DNA of 51,573 nucleotides from Ectocarpus siliculosus (taxonomy: Eukaryota; Sar; Phaeophyceae; Ectocarpales; Ectocarpaceae): the NCBI GenBank assembly GCA_000310025.1, contig FN649733.1, positions 1,996,292 to 2,047,864 of the forward strand, given 5' to 3'. A program made the translations under genes and the position numbers. Positions 1 to 11,798 of this stretch are shown one piece after another. The first letter of the stretch is position 1. Each line of letters starts with the position of its first letter. Below the pieces are notes generated by a model. The model searched no databases, had not been told where the DNA came from, and was given only the letters and a program-made list of their open reading frames with translations.

Positions 1-418
1 GGTTGGGGGGGGGGGGGAGAGGGATGGAACGGGCTGTTCGTAGTGGTGGAGGCGGACTACAATTGTACTCACGGGGAGAGAAAGGGCGGGGCATGGGTTG
101 TTGACCTCGCGTGGTGTCGAGGGTGGAAAATTCGTTTGAGGTATCGTGCTTCTTGTTTGTTGCTCATGTGTGCGCAGACAAGGATGGAGGAGCCGCAAAG
201 GACAAGAATCACCAGAAAGGAGGACTTGCTTGGGGGGGAGAGGAACCGACCCCTTCTGCGCGACCCTCGGATCGGAGCTCTTCGCAAAGGAGTGATACTG
301 TTAGGTGAACGCGAGCGACAGCAGTTAGTGCCACAGGTGGGACGATGAAGAAACAAGCCATCCCTTGTTCATGTCCAAGAACCGACGACGGTCCATGTAC
401 AACATCGCGCGGCCTCAC

Positions 419-760
419 CCCGGATCCCACGGCATTATCGGCTGACGGCGGGCGAAACAAAGCGATGAGAGCCATCCAGATCGCGAACAGGAACCCAACG
501 GCCTCGATCAGGGCAGAGCCGCCGAATATCAGGTCCGAGCCGGAGCTGAACTGAAAGGCTTCCTTTTTCAGGGCGTTGCCCAAGGTAAGCGCGAGCTCCA
601 GACCAGAGATCGTAAGCGCCTGCAACGTGGAAATCTTGTTGACCGTCATTTTCCTCATCGCTTCTGAACCGGGATAGCGGTGGTGGTCGTCGTGTTCTCC
701 CTCCGTGTGAAAAGGGGGCAAGCTGCCCGCTTCTAGGCCGTCGCCGGGCGGTGCGTTCAT
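419..760 (-). CDS. Putative exon of an unknown two-helix membrane protein (partial gene)
   Basis: On the minus strand an open frame runs from an ATG at 760 to a good donor (GGG|GTGAGG) after 419, exactly 114 codons. The first 40 or so residues are hydrophilic with a His/Asp patch (EHDDHH). Two hydrophobic stretches follow, one around TLQALTISGLELALTLGNAL and one around GGSALIEAVGFLFAIWMAL, as in a small membrane protein. I do not recognise the family. The ATG could instead be internal, because GAGCAG just upstream could be an acceptor. The rest of the gene should lie toward or beyond the left edge; no convincing next exon was found in 1-418. Composition and the clean donor make coding likely, but there is no homology support. 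Confidence 0.4.
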
Positions 761-3700
761 ACCTGCTCGCTGTTGCACGCGAATCAGCACAGGGAACGAA
801 AACACGTCGACAATAGGTTGGCGCCCGGAAAAGGGGGGGGGGGGGGGGGGGCATGGTGCGCATGCACGCGTAGAGGGTGCTGAGGTCTCGGAAGACGCTA
901 AGGTTCAGAAGCTAGTCCTTCGGGTTTTCATCTGGCGTAATGCACATGGCCGAGCTAGATCGAGCGAGCTCCCTCACGTCGTCAAGGCGAGGCCTTCGGC
1001 AATGGTGGGGCGGGTTGGAAACAGGCAACAAAAAAATATCCCGTTTTGTTCGGTGGTCCTCTTGTTTGTTGCAAGAAGCCGCTCCGACCTGCGGATCAAG
1101 ATCAACTTCATCGTATCGCCGTAGATGCGCGTAGTCTCTCTCGTAGCTGTCTCGGAGTATCGTTCCCTCGCCAGCGGAGGTTCTAATTCATGTATATTTG
1201 GCTTGGATCTGTCCTGGGTTATTTTGTGAACGTGGATAATTAAGGAATAATAAATACAGACACAGAAAGATAATTGTTTCATCTTGCCTTGAAGTGTAGG
1301 GGAGAGAAGCTGGTGGATAGAGGCTACAAGTATATCAACACGTCTATCTACATGTAGACTAGGTGAAAACAATAACGGCGATATCTTGGCAGGAGAACAA
1401 CGGCCAGAGGACAAGCGCGTACTAGCATGTCGATATTGAACCATTGGGAACTACGCAAACGAACGCGAGAAGAACAACTCCCTTGAAGAATTCCCAGCTA
1501 AAAGTTGCAATCTGTACACACCATTGTTAGATACGTTGCAGTAGTGCAGACTTGCATCGAGTATGCTACACGCTGAGTACAATAAGTTGAAGATTGAGTG
1601 CCACCTGCTGGATACCGGAGTTTATCAAGGCTGTGAAAGTCCTTACACTGAGGATGTTGCCGAGGTGTGTTCATTGGATTGCATGAGACCAGTACTATAT
1701 ATACCCTTCAACTGCTGCCAAGCTGTCTACATTATTTATTGTAGTAGCAATTGTGTAATTCCAAATCGCCGCCCCCCCGTCCTCAACCTAACAGTCCCGC
1801 GCTACAGCACACGGAACCAAAAAAATGTACACAATGGGCGGCGGCGTGTGTGCTGGTGTTGCGGTAACGCGTGCGTGGAGCCTGGTGTAAGCTGGATCTC
1901 CTTCGCAGTTTAAGTCCAACGCTTGACATTGTCGCTTTCAGTATCGTGTGTGAAGGGAGAGCATTTCCGAAGTGGGGTCTGAAGAACGTTTCACGGGGGG
2001 GGGGTTGAGAGATCACTGAGCACGTTCACGGAAATAGCCGTTCAGATTGCCTCGTGCAGGTTGTGGGGTCGTTTACTGCGGGGATGCCAAGTCTGGTGTA
2101 GTCGATCGTCAACGGCTACGAGGCAGCAGGGGCACCATGAGCGTGAACACCTATACCCACGTCCTTTGTCTGCACGTCTACACTCTCACTAGTATCTTCG
2201 CTGCGACATCCAGAGGGCACACCTTTCTCTCCGCGCGACGGTACTGCTGTATTTACACTCAAGAATCGGTCTCGTGATGATGATGACCACGCCACAATAG
2301 GCAATAGGCGTACTCGGGAAGTCCAGCTGGCGTGTATGTAGTCTTCGATGCCTTATTTTCCAGGAGAAGCTCCTTGTGTTCGGTCCGGAGACAGAGGAAG
2401 TGTGTGGAAATCACCGTTGATCCGTTGATGCTGGATGTGCAGAGTGCAGCAGGGTGTCGTCGGTGTCCCCCCGAAACACGAAAAAAAAAAAAAGGAATTT
2501 TCCTTGCGCGAACAGCAGAGTTCAATGTTCAATGTGGGGTGTTACGCCACCTCCCGCCCGCCTGAGTCCACGTCTCCACGTTGAACTTGCGGGACTGGCG
2601 CCAGAATAGATGGGGGCGAAATTGCACACAACACACACTACCGCCGGTTCTAAGCATATGCTACCACGGAGGTAGACTGGAGTTTTATCTTTGTTTTTCA
2701 ACAAGCCGTCGTCACGTCAAAGAAATGCTGCTGTATCTGCGTGTTTCCTGCCTCCACACAAGAAGACAGCGATCCAAGCGTTATAGTCTGTCTTCATGTT
2801 CGGCGAAGAGAACACGTTGTGCTAAATTTGATAGACACCGAAAGATATAGATGCGCTGCTGAAAAAGTGAGAGAGGCGAGAGGGCGCGAAGAGCCAGGAG
2901 AGAAAACATTGTACCTGGTAGCTTCTTCATGATGATGACGTGTCGTCCCATGTATTGTGAAGACAAAATTAAATATCTCGCTCACCATGGGTTTCGTTTC
3001 TGGACAGACAGGGAGCAACACACGCACGCAACAACACGGCTCAAACACACACCCGACGCCACAACGTGCCGTCTGTGTGCCAGTGACCGCCTCCCCCCCT
3101 TGCATCCGCGCACAGGTTGTCAGCGTGCGCCTATAGTAAGCTCGCACAACGAGCGGGAAGGAAGCCGAGATGTTCCCAAAGCATCGTCAAAGCGCCATAC
3201 CCGAGAAGCAACGACAGGGAGGGGCAAGACCTGAGGGTAGACAGACGTCCGGCTGACAACAGGCACGATGACTTGTAGGCGCGTTCAAACGGGAATGAAT
3301 CCCAACCAATCCCACAGAAGCTTAGAACGCATGCTTATCCCGTGTCAAAGGGTAAAGAACCCCTCCCCCTCATTCGTCGCAACGCCCCCTCATTGGGCCA
3401 CGATTCGGTTCGCGCTTTCCCAAAACCACGGCAGTGACCCCGCCAGAGTCGTCCACCCTTCTTGCTTGGTGCAAAAGATGGATAAAAACCTGCGCCTCAA
3501 GACTAATTACGCCTGAAGAACACGGACTGAGGGGTTGTCCGTGGATTCATTAAAAATAATACAACGCTCGACTCTCTGTTTTAGTCACCGTCCCTCTCCT
3601 GCTCACCACCCACGTACAAACGTAAGTCCACGTGTGTACGGCTTCGTTCCACACCATCGCGCAACCTGTAGAAGCCGAAATCAAGCTCAATACAGCAGTA

Positions 3701-3949
3701 CACCAGTCAGAGCTGACTAGCCTGATGGTTTTGATATCTCGGAGCGAAAGTGTCGGGTCATTCGGACTCCACGACTACCAATGTATTTAGAAGCCGAAAT
3801 CAAACCCTAGACAAGTCACCATTAGACCAGTCAGCGGTGACTATAGTCTTATGGTGTGATTTGGCTTTCTGAGTAAAAATCTCAAACAAACAAGAACAAG
3901 TTGGTTGTGCAGGAGGGGATCCACAATGTACACGCCCCCGTCTTCTATT
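761..3949. other. Stretch without a recognised gene
   Basis: No exon with conserved protein blocks was found here on either strand. It holds a 20-base poly-G tract at about 831-851, short A or C runs (for example 2481-2493) and, at about 3667-3860, two diverged direct copies of a roughly 120-bp segment that each begin GAAGCCGAAATCAA and contain AGACCAGTCAG or a close variant. It lies between the 3' end of the DUF1295 gene (3950) and the partial membrane-protein exon at 419-760. Confidence 0.5.
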
Positions 3950-6900
3950 CTACCACAGGCGGAAGAACAGCGACGGCGTGGTTCTCTTGTACTCGTGGTA
4001 CGCCGCGTGACCCCCGTACTTCTTGTCCGCTCCTTCCTCCAGCATGGGGGTGCTGACGAAAGTCAAAATTGCAGTCTGTTGGGATTACGATGAAGTGACA
4101 CCAAGGATCGAGGGGATGTGATGTGAGAGTTGGGGTCATGCAGGAGATGCCTGTGTGTTTCTCATGTTGGCATCGACCACGTTCAACGGCTGACCAATGA
4201 AAACACGTCAGTATTGTAGCGGGATAGAAAAACACGAACACTTATAATGAAAGGGAAAGGGTTCTACCGACGGTGGGGGCGCATGAGTTGGACGACAGCA
4301 GTGTCCTGATTCTGAAATACAAGGAGGGGACTCAGTCCTATCAGGCGGTATTGGAGACGCGTGTGTGTGGGTTTGGGTGTACACTAAATAGCCTTGTAGC
4401 CGTTGTCTTTGGACCATTGACCTGTGGAGGGGGAGTGTACTCATAGTCGTGCATGCCGTAGTCGTTAGACCATTGACCTCGCATCCAAACGAAGCAGGGG
4501 CGGAGCACGCCGGGTTCTCACCGGACCAGGCTCTCGTATCACCGAGCGCGAAGCGCCTTGAGGTATTTTGGCGAGTTGCATGGAGGGTACGCTGCATCCT
4601 GTTAAGGGCGTTCGGCATTCTGGTGCTTACTTCCTTGCATGCGGATGACAGCTACGAAGGAATTGATTTACTTTCTCGTGCTTCCACTTCCAGAGACAGT
4701 TATAAGCACTGTGTCACTGCCTCGAGGGTGCTTTGAACACAAATTGGTGCGATCATCCTGTGTATGGGGGTGGGGGGGGGGTATTGGAGGTCGTTCGGGA
4801 GGGGGGACAGGCAGCTTGGGCGATGTACGCGCACACGTGCACACCCCGCGGCCCGAAGGCCCTCGACCAAACGAAGCTATTCCAAAACAAATGAAATGCA
4901 TCTTGTTATTGTACGTGTTGTTTCCAACAAGCCGGCAAACTCTCAGGGTGTGGGAGCAGCTGCGATCGAAGTCACACACACGAACTCCCTGCACGAAAAC
5001 ATGGGCAGCACCATGACCTCTTTTCTTCATGGATTAGGTACGGAGTTTGCTCACCCCGAACAGGGGGCCCATGAGGGCAAGCCACCCGGAGCCCGCGACC
5101 ACGCCGCGGCTGCAGAAGATGAAGAAGCCCGCCCAAAGAGTCTGCCGGAGCAACACCGCCGCCGCCGCCGCCGCCGCCGGATTGATCGATGGGGGGGGGA
5201 TCAAACCACTTTAGTTTGGACGGCCTTCGCGAGCATTTTACCACTAATCTAGTGTGAAATAGAGAGTGGGGGTTGTATCCCTAACGTTAACCCCCAACCC
5301 CACCCCCTACCCCCTACCAAAATCAAGCTGAATATCCTCGCCAAGGCTACTGAATAGTTTCCCGTTCGCTTGCATAAAACAACAACTTGTTCAGCGCTGA
5401 AGGTCGGTTTGTTGCTACAGTACTCGTTCGTTAGGTGTTAGCGAGCGCCCTCACCATCTCCCCGAGGTAGTTGGGGTGCCGGCAGCGGGACCAAAGGCCG
5501 ACGTCGATGAACTTGCCGGCGTTTGCGGCGTCCGCTTTGAAGGCCCGCTTCTGGCCGTCGGCGACCACCTGGAGCATGGCGTCCCGCACGCGCACACAGG
5601 CACGAGAACGGGAAGAGGGTTTGTGCACAAGGATGCGTTGCGTGTCCTGCTGGACTGCTGTGGTCTGATTTCTGGATGCGTTGGTCCCGGAAACGCTGCG
5701 TACGCGGACAGGCGCAACAAACAAGCCTTTGGATTGTGCGGCACATGCCTGAGTCCAGCGGCCAACTGACTGGCGACTATTCTCCCGGACCCAAGCAACC
5801 GAGGTCATCGATCAACGGCATAGTCTAACGGTGCCGTTCTCGGCCGATCAACCAAGCAACCGCCTGTCCACCACCCGCAGAGCAACAGCAAACACAGCCA
5901 TCCCGTGAAGCAAGGAATCATACATGGCACGCGGCACAGCAGTTAATCCACGCCCAGGCATACCCATGAAAAAATTTAAAGGAATAGCGATGACACGGGC
6001 GGGATATTCCCCGATCCCGCGCACGCACCTCTAGCGCAAAGCCGGTCGCCCACACGGCCAGCCCGAACGCGTCTTGGGCGAGAATGTTCCCCATGCCACC
6101 TGTTCGGCAAAGAGACGTCCCCGTTAGTTTGTCGAGCGTTTCTGGCATTGTTCATATCGTTGCCGTGTCGCCCGTGCTCCCCTGTCGTCGGCAGCATCGC
6201 ACGCGGGCATGGAACTCCTCTCTTCCTCCGGCTGTTTTTTTCTAGAAGTGTGCGAATCCCAAGTCGGATGACGACGTCGAGACACCTCATCTTTCCCTGA
6301 TTATGCTTACGGGTGAAGGCTAGGCAACAGACTCCGGCAGACATCACCAGGACAAGCCCACAGGTATCCAAAAGCTCGTGGTTCGATTCGATTCGGGTAT
6401 ATCTTCAGCCGCAAGCACCCAAAACGGCGCGACACTTGAAACTAAAACACTCTCGACGCACTCCGAGAACATTCCTCAGAGAATTCCAAGCGGGTCCGTC
6501 CGGTCGATGATTCTTCTTCTCAACGCCTATGTACCTCTAGGGTCGACCTTGTGTAGCACGAGCATCGGCAAAGAGGTGAAAAATACCCATATCCCCTGTC
6601 GTTTACGATAAAAAAACGAATAAAAAAGGGCGATGGGAAGAAGGGCGGGTTGAGCCAGGGAGACGCGGCGGAGACGGAAACACGTCCTCGTGCAACGCAA
6701 TCAGGAGGAGAAAATCCGGGCAGGTGGAAGAACGCACACGTCGTTGCCCCAACACGACAGCTTTCGTTGTTGGACGAGCCCTCCCCCCGATAGGGAAACC
6801 CAAAGCCCACCCACTGGTTCGGCCAGAGAGAACAGGGGTTTGATGTTTGGGGGGGGGGGGGTACATCTACGACCGGGTGGACGAAACAACGCAGATCACG

Positions 6901-9900
6901 CTACAGTACCTTGTCAACGACATCACGTGTATGTATTGCAATTTGTCTCCGGCCCATCAAACGGGCAGGAAAATCATGACGCATCGTCGACACCGACACG
7001 AGAACAACCGACAGCGACGCCTTTCGACGCGCAAAGAAAGGAGGCGCCTGCTTAAACTACGCTAAAATAGGGGAAAGGCGGCACGTTGAGGTGCCCGACT
7101 CTCCCGCCGTCGACGACTACAATCAACACAGTGAAGACAAACGGGAAAATAAAAGAAAAGGACGGGAAAATGTAGGACTGAACCAAGACCTGATCAACAA
7201 GCACAACGGCCACAACACACGCACACTGCTGGGACAGAAAACACGCTATTTAGCAGGCCGCTCCAGTAACAGCCAATGCTTCTGCGCAGTATGGTATCTG
7301 GTCGTGCTTGCAGGTAGTGCTCTATGTCCGGCGTTGTTGTTGGTCGTTTGGAGTGACTCGCCTGCACAAACCAGAAGACGAGAAACTTCAGAGGCCTGTC
7401 CCGCACCCCGTTGAACCTGGAGTCGTGTCCGTCCCGCCGTATCCTCGCGAACAGAAAGGTTCCGAGCCTGGCCGAGCGATAAGGGGACAACACCCGAACG
7501 GGACAAGAGGAACACGAAAGACGACGAGTCGACCGTTACCGAAATGCCTCCCTTTCTTTCTGCACTTGAAGAAGGAGGCAGCCGACGGTTACAAAAAACG
7601 CGTGCTTCGTGCCATACGCGATGAAGGTATTCGACGGCTACAAAAAAACGCCTCGTACTATGCGTAAAGAGGCAGCGGATGGTAGGCACCATAGTGCCTT
7701 CTTTTGCGCTATACTAAAAAGGGGGCTGGCGTATCGCGACAAAGAGCACTTGGGCGCTACGAAGAAACAACTCCAAGAAACACGCCTCTTCGGGGAAAAC
7801 GATAAAAATACCCCGCGTTGGGAAAACAGAGTATTCGAAAGGTTCCCAGGCTACCCAAAGGGACACACAAACGGCCGAAATGGAAGCCGAAAGGAAAATA
7901 ACCCCGCTTGGAAGGTATCCGCTGTATTCGGGGCGTGGCCGCACTACGTGTTCCACCGAGAATGAACGCGTCTCAAAGCCACCTGTGGCGGTGGCACCAA
8001 CCACTAACAAGAAACGAGAATAAGAGAAAAAAATTATAGAGGAGGAAAGAGTCAACGCGAGCCAACAAGTGAGTCCGGCCGCATGCCGGAAATGCTTTTC
8101 CCACAGCACGCAAGCACTCGCGTTGGTTGTCGAGGACGCGGATCAGAAGCGCTACATATCGCGGCGGCGCCATCAGGTCGGCGCCGCGCGTCGCAACAGC
8201 AAACGGGGTGGGAAGGCGGGCCCTAATTTTTCCACAAAACAGTCATCGGGTCTCTGGTTCGAGCAACAAAAGGCCCGCTTTGGGGCGACACAAGCTTGGG
8301 GGCAGCTAGCTGCATCAAGTGCAAGCACGCGAGATGCCGCGAGGCTAACTAACCTTGTGGTCCAGGTCAAGACCAGAGCCGTGGCGACGAGATGCCTGGG
8401 GGCTGCAGTGGCGATCGAGAGCGGGTGCTCCATCGCCGGCGAGGATCCTTCCCCGAACATTGCGGCCATCTCCCCATCGAAAAAACGCAGCAGGAAGCCC
8501 AACGTGCTGAAAGTTGTCACTGCCATGAAGGTCAGCATGCCTGTCGCCGAGGAGGTCGTTGGGTCAAGGGATAAAGCCGGATTGAAACAGGGAGGTGGGA
8601 TGATGGCGGCAGGCAGAAAAGACGGACCGCGTCAGCACAGCCGCAAAAGCGGAGTTGAGACTAGCCAACAAGTTCTTGGAAATGCTTGAAACATCTAGGA
8701 AGCGCATGCTCTTGAGGGAAACACCCAAGAACAAGTCACACAAAATAATGCATGCCGGCGATCATCAAGAGTCGGTCTACATTTTTTCGCGTCAATCAGC
8801 AAGTAATGAGAGCGAGACATCGACCCAAGCACGCACATGCACACACCAGAAGTGACCAGACACGAGACATGGGTGCATGGGTCGAAGCCTAGAGAAGGGA
8901 GGTAGGTACTGGAGGGGGTGGAGGGAATGGTGGCTTGACTGATTGAAGTATCGAAATACTCCCCAACCACACATCTCGACATAGCTCAGCCCGGTAGAGC
9001 GACAGACTGTAGTGGTAAACCGTGGTGATCTGTTGGTCCTTGGTTCGAATCCGAGTGTCGAGATTTTTTTTTGCCGATCGCCCTGATGGTCAATTTATTT
9101 AGTGGGCAATAGAAGCGCTAGCGCTGTTTACAGAGTAGTGGTCCCGGTATGATGCCGGTGCGATCCAGCCGAGATCACCGGCATTATAGCGGGCAACCGA
9201 CAATTTTCAGAGTATGAAAACAACTTGATATTCCACGTTTGCCAGACGATTTCACCAGCCCTATTCGACCGGCACTATACCGGGACCAATACTGTTGTAG
9301 CTGAATAGTAGCAAGTTGTGCGTTCGATTCTCTCTCTCGAGATAGTTTTCTTTCCAATACTGCTGTGCAGTATACAGCCTACTGGCGTGGACACTCCGAA
9401 AAAAAAATCACCTGTGAAGTCGTAAAAGGTCTCGTTTTGCGCCAACGCCGACGGTACCCACGCGAGGATCTGTTTCGTTTCGTCGTGACGGGGATCGTTC
9501 TTCAGGTCGGCGCACGCGGTGGGCGTGGACAGACAGCAGTCTCAGCAGAAACGAGTATCAGCGTACTCGGACCCAAAAAACACAACGACAACAAAGTGCT
9601 GCTCAACAAGCGCATCACGGCACTTGCAAGGCGGGCTGGAACGTGCCTGTATTCCCATGGCGAGAGCGGCGGCAGCGTCCAGTCCGAGCGGGTACGCCAC
9701 GCCCTGCGCCAGGAGCCCGCAGAAGAGAACGTTGGCCAAGTCTTTACCAAAACCGCCCCCCGGCTTGTCGGTGGAGAAACGCACACAGAAACACGGCGAG
9801 TCCAAAGGAAGAAGAGCCGAAACACCGCAGCGCTTAGCAGCAGATGGTATTCGGTAGAGTAAGGCGCCCCTGGGACCAAGTTGCGACACTTTGACTACCA

Positions 9901-9913
9901 TGATGATAAACAT
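3950..9913 (-). CDS. DUF1295 / steroid 5-alpha-reductase-like ER membrane protein
   Basis: Eight exons recognised on the minus strand: 9913-9647, 9499-9412, 8540-8354, 7467-7362, 6099-6029, 5568-5455, 5141-5055 and 4052-3950 (TAG). Joined, they give the DUF1295 (PF06966) blocks in order: ETFYDFTG, then MLTFMAV, LVLTWTTRLGTFLFARI, DSRFN, PLKFLVFWFVQ, AVWATGFALE, VVADGQK, GLWSRCRHPNYLGEM, TLWAGFF and PMLEEGADKKYGG with the C-terminal YHEYKR. The phases agree at four joins (9412/8540, 8354/7467, 6029/5568, 5455/5141). Two short linking exons are missing: one between 7362 and 6099 (normally WV..LP.LN) and one between 5055 and 4052 (normally VSG). The family are multi-pass ER proteins of the 3-oxo-5-alpha-steroid 4-dehydrogenase type; the substrate here is unknown. 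The start is uncertain: ATGs at 9913 and 9901 are in frame, but a pyrimidine-rich tract ending CGACAAG at 9764 could be an acceptor. Two introns seem to begin with GC (after 9647 and 7362). Confidence 0.82.
4160..4240 (+). repeat. Dispersed repeat copy (GCATCGACC...GACCAATGAAAAC)
   Basis: GGCATCGACCACGTTCAACG, then GCTGACCAATGAAAACACGT and GCGGGATAGAAAAACACGAA. The closest relative is at 50345-50420, and diverged copies lie at 33715-33905. Confidence 0.65.
4437..4740 (+). repeat. SINE-like dispersed repeat, copy A
   Basis: About 300 bp starting GTACTCATAGTCGTGCATGC and ending CTGCCTCGAGGGTGCTTTG. An inverted copy lies at 42317-42610 with the same order of blocks (GACCATTGACC, GGTTCTCACCGGACCAGG, GTGCTTACTTCC, ATAACTGTCTCTGG). 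GGTTCTCACC resembles a Pol III B box, so a tRNA-derived SINE is possible. It lies in an intron of the DUF1295 gene. Confidence 0.7.
8975..9063 (+). tRNA. tRNA-Tyr (anticodon GUA) with a 15-nt intron
   Basis: All stems fold: acceptor CTCGACA/TGTCGAG (7 of 7), D-stem GCTC/GAGC around an AGCCCGGTA loop, anticodon stem ACAGA/TCTGT, and T-stem CTTGG/CCGAG with loop TTCGAAT. The discriminator is A at 9063. Removing 9013-9027 leaves the 7-nt anticodon loop CTGTAGA, anticodon GTA, with the intron right after position 37, its canonical place in eukaryotic tRNA-Tyr. Nine Ts at 9064-9072 form a Pol III terminator. The gene is transcribed opposite to, and inside, an intron (8541-9411) of the DUF1295 gene. 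Confidence 0.95.
9064..9072 (+). terminator. Pol III oligo-T terminator of tRNA-Tyr
   Basis: A run of nine T directly follows the discriminator base of the tRNA-Tyr gene, as expected for RNA polymerase III termination. Confidence 0.85.
9131..9294. mobile_element. 164-bp MITE with pogo-type ends
   Basis: The left end (9131-9159) starts CAGAGTAGTGGTCCCGGTAT and reads on to GCCGGT. The right end (9268-9294), reverse complemented, starts CAGTATTGGTCCCGGTATAG and ends TGCCGGT. They match except for a 2-bp length difference and a few substitutions. The left flank is TA and the right flank is TT, so a TA target duplication may have decayed. An inner copy of the motif (ACCGGCATTATAGCGGG) lies at about 9176-9192. 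The inner TIR half, TAGTGCCGGT, is the same as in the larger transposon at 12235-14570, so this is probably a short non-autonomous relative. It sits in the same DUF1295 intron as the tRNA. Confidence 0.7.
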
Positions 9914-10235
9914 GCCATCAACCAAACGGCCACACCTATCTGTGTGGGTGAGTCCTGGAGTGCGTTCACGGAAATCTCAACGTTTCGTGGTGCATTCAGG
10001 TGGCAAAGTTATACCCCCCGTAGTGAGATACTTCTTATGCCTGGATAGATATTCTATATTCATAGCCAAGCTTACTTGTCGCTGACATAGTCTACCACAT
10101 GATTTCGATTATTTGGTCCTCAGCTTTACATCTATCTTTCGGTGCAGCAGTTGCTGGATGAATCAGCCGCGGTCACGCAGGCGGAAGGCCACACGGGGAC
10201 AACGTTAACTACCGTAGGACACAAGATAACACACC

Positions 10236-10400
10236 CCCTGGACCGATTTTCAAAGCTCGATTTCTCGACAGCAGAGAGAGTCACAGGGCCGAAAACGGCG
10301 TCGTTGAAGCTGCCTTGTCGAGAGCTTTCCGAAAATGTATCGTTTCGTTTACGCGTGTTCTTCGTCGTGGCGTAATCGAGCTTTGAAAATCGGTCCAGGG
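10236..10400. mobile_element. Short foldback (MITE-like) element
   Basis: A 26-bp perfect inverted repeat, CCCTGGACCGATTTTCAAAG... at 10236-10261 and its reverse complement at 10375-10400, encloses about 113 bp. The similarity continues weakly outward (AACACACCCC versus TTACA). Inside, TCTCGACA (10263) and TGTCGAGA form a nested pair. There is no coding sequence. It lies in the region between the divergent DUF1295 and PPP1R2-like genes. No clear target-site duplication is visible, so it could be a MITE or another foldback sequence. Confidence 0.6.
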
Positions 10401-11798
10401 TGTAACATACGCCAAAACGTTCCTGGGTATCGGCAAGCTGTGCGGCATATTTGGGAGATTTTCTGGAAACTTGGATAGACAAGGGTTAAGGAGTGTTGCT
10501 GCAGGGCATAGATAGGGTATATCTTGGTCTAGAAAGGATGTGGGATAGCCGGGAGGTATACCTCTGAGGACTAATCAGACTCAGCTATCTGCGTGGCCCC
10601 TTGGTTGCTAGGTGGATCCCCACCTCAACCAGACCTCTCTCTCTCTCTCTTATCAGTTCAAGCAACATCCCATTTCTACACAATCGTGGAGGCAACGCAT
10701 CAAGTGGCCGTACCTCTTTCTTGACCCTAGGACCCAGCTACTTCCAACAGCTGGGGCTCCTTCATCTATAGACCAAGGGACAATTCGCGACCAAGTGAAA
10801 TGGTGTGTATCACGTCGTCACCCGAAGAAATTGCAAAAGGGGCCAATTGACTTCCAGTTGGGATCCTCCCTGCCTCAAGCCCCTTCTCTCTAGAGTGTGG
10901 CAGAGCTCTTGGTCTTAATCACAATAATAACGGCATCTCACCACCCATAGGATGCCTACAACCCACCGTTAAGAAAATGCAACCCGGTGCGGAGTAACTT
11001 TGACAATCGGAAGAGAGACTGAATCATGCTGAAGAACATGTTTGTGTACACGCGAAGTCGTGTGTAGGCGTGTAGAAAACCGTACGCTCAAATGCTCCAG
11101 AAACATCTCTGCAAGCTGTACATCTGCAAGTTGTTACGAGTATTGATATTTAGCACTCCCGTCTTCGGCTGGCGCGCGGTCGGGTGGCGGTCACACAAGA
11201 TTCATGTTGCGCGGGGTGACAACAGAGAGCAGTGCGCATCCAAAATTATAATTTCGAAAACTCTTGATATGTAATGTGAACAGATTGTAGAATGTGGAGC
11301 GGATCCGATCACTGCTGTGTGCAGATTGCGGCTCCGTTTCAGTCCAATCCTTCTTGTATCCTTTACCCTTGCTCTCGCTCGCAACACGCATGATCGATCA
11401 ACCGGGGAGAGCGAACAAAAAATCAGCTGCAAAAAATCAACGTCCTTCCTTGTCGAGCTCCCACTGCTCGTTATTTAGTACGCATGTCAGAGGATATACC
11501 TTGCGATCGGTAGCAGGTGTCGTCGACATCCTTCTGTCCAGCCCTAGCGACACAGACGTGTGTATGTGCTGTGAGAGGGAACGTGTGGGAGCAGCTGCAC
11601 ACCCCACCTGCACCTTTTGCTGTGCTGCTGGAACGGGCCAGGGTCACCACTGATAAGAAAGGACGTGTCCCCGATGGTTCTCCTCTTCTCTGCGTGGCCA
11701 CTTCTCGCTGCGGTCGCTGTATCGCTGTGCCCCATACAACAAGCTGTTCCTGATCTGTTATTTCTGCCCTTACAGCAGTACTAGCATTGCTTTTGAAC
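10401..11798. other. Divergent intergenic region upstream of the PPP1R2-like gene
   Basis: No conserved coding block was found. The stretch should hold the promoter of the plus-strand gene that starts at 11799, and possibly part of the upstream region of the minus-strand DUF1295 gene. A (CT)n run is at about 10627-10648. A short segment at about 10829-10855 (GGGGCCAATTGACTTCC) has a diverged copy at 44704-44720, so part of this region is a dispersed repeat. Confidence 0.4.

Noticed and set aside
4670-4720. LITVSGSGS on the minus strand as the missing VSG exon of the DUF1295 gene
   Set aside because: It lies inside the SINE-like repeat, occurs also in the copy at 42340, and lacks a donor in the needed phase.
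7090-7250. Hydrophobic frames (CACVVAVVLV, VFTVLIVVV) on the minus strand as the missing WV..LP exon of the DUF1295 gene
   Set aside because: No match to the conserved Trp and Pro, and phases do not fit the exon at 6099; the stretch reads better as a pyrimidine-rich intron.
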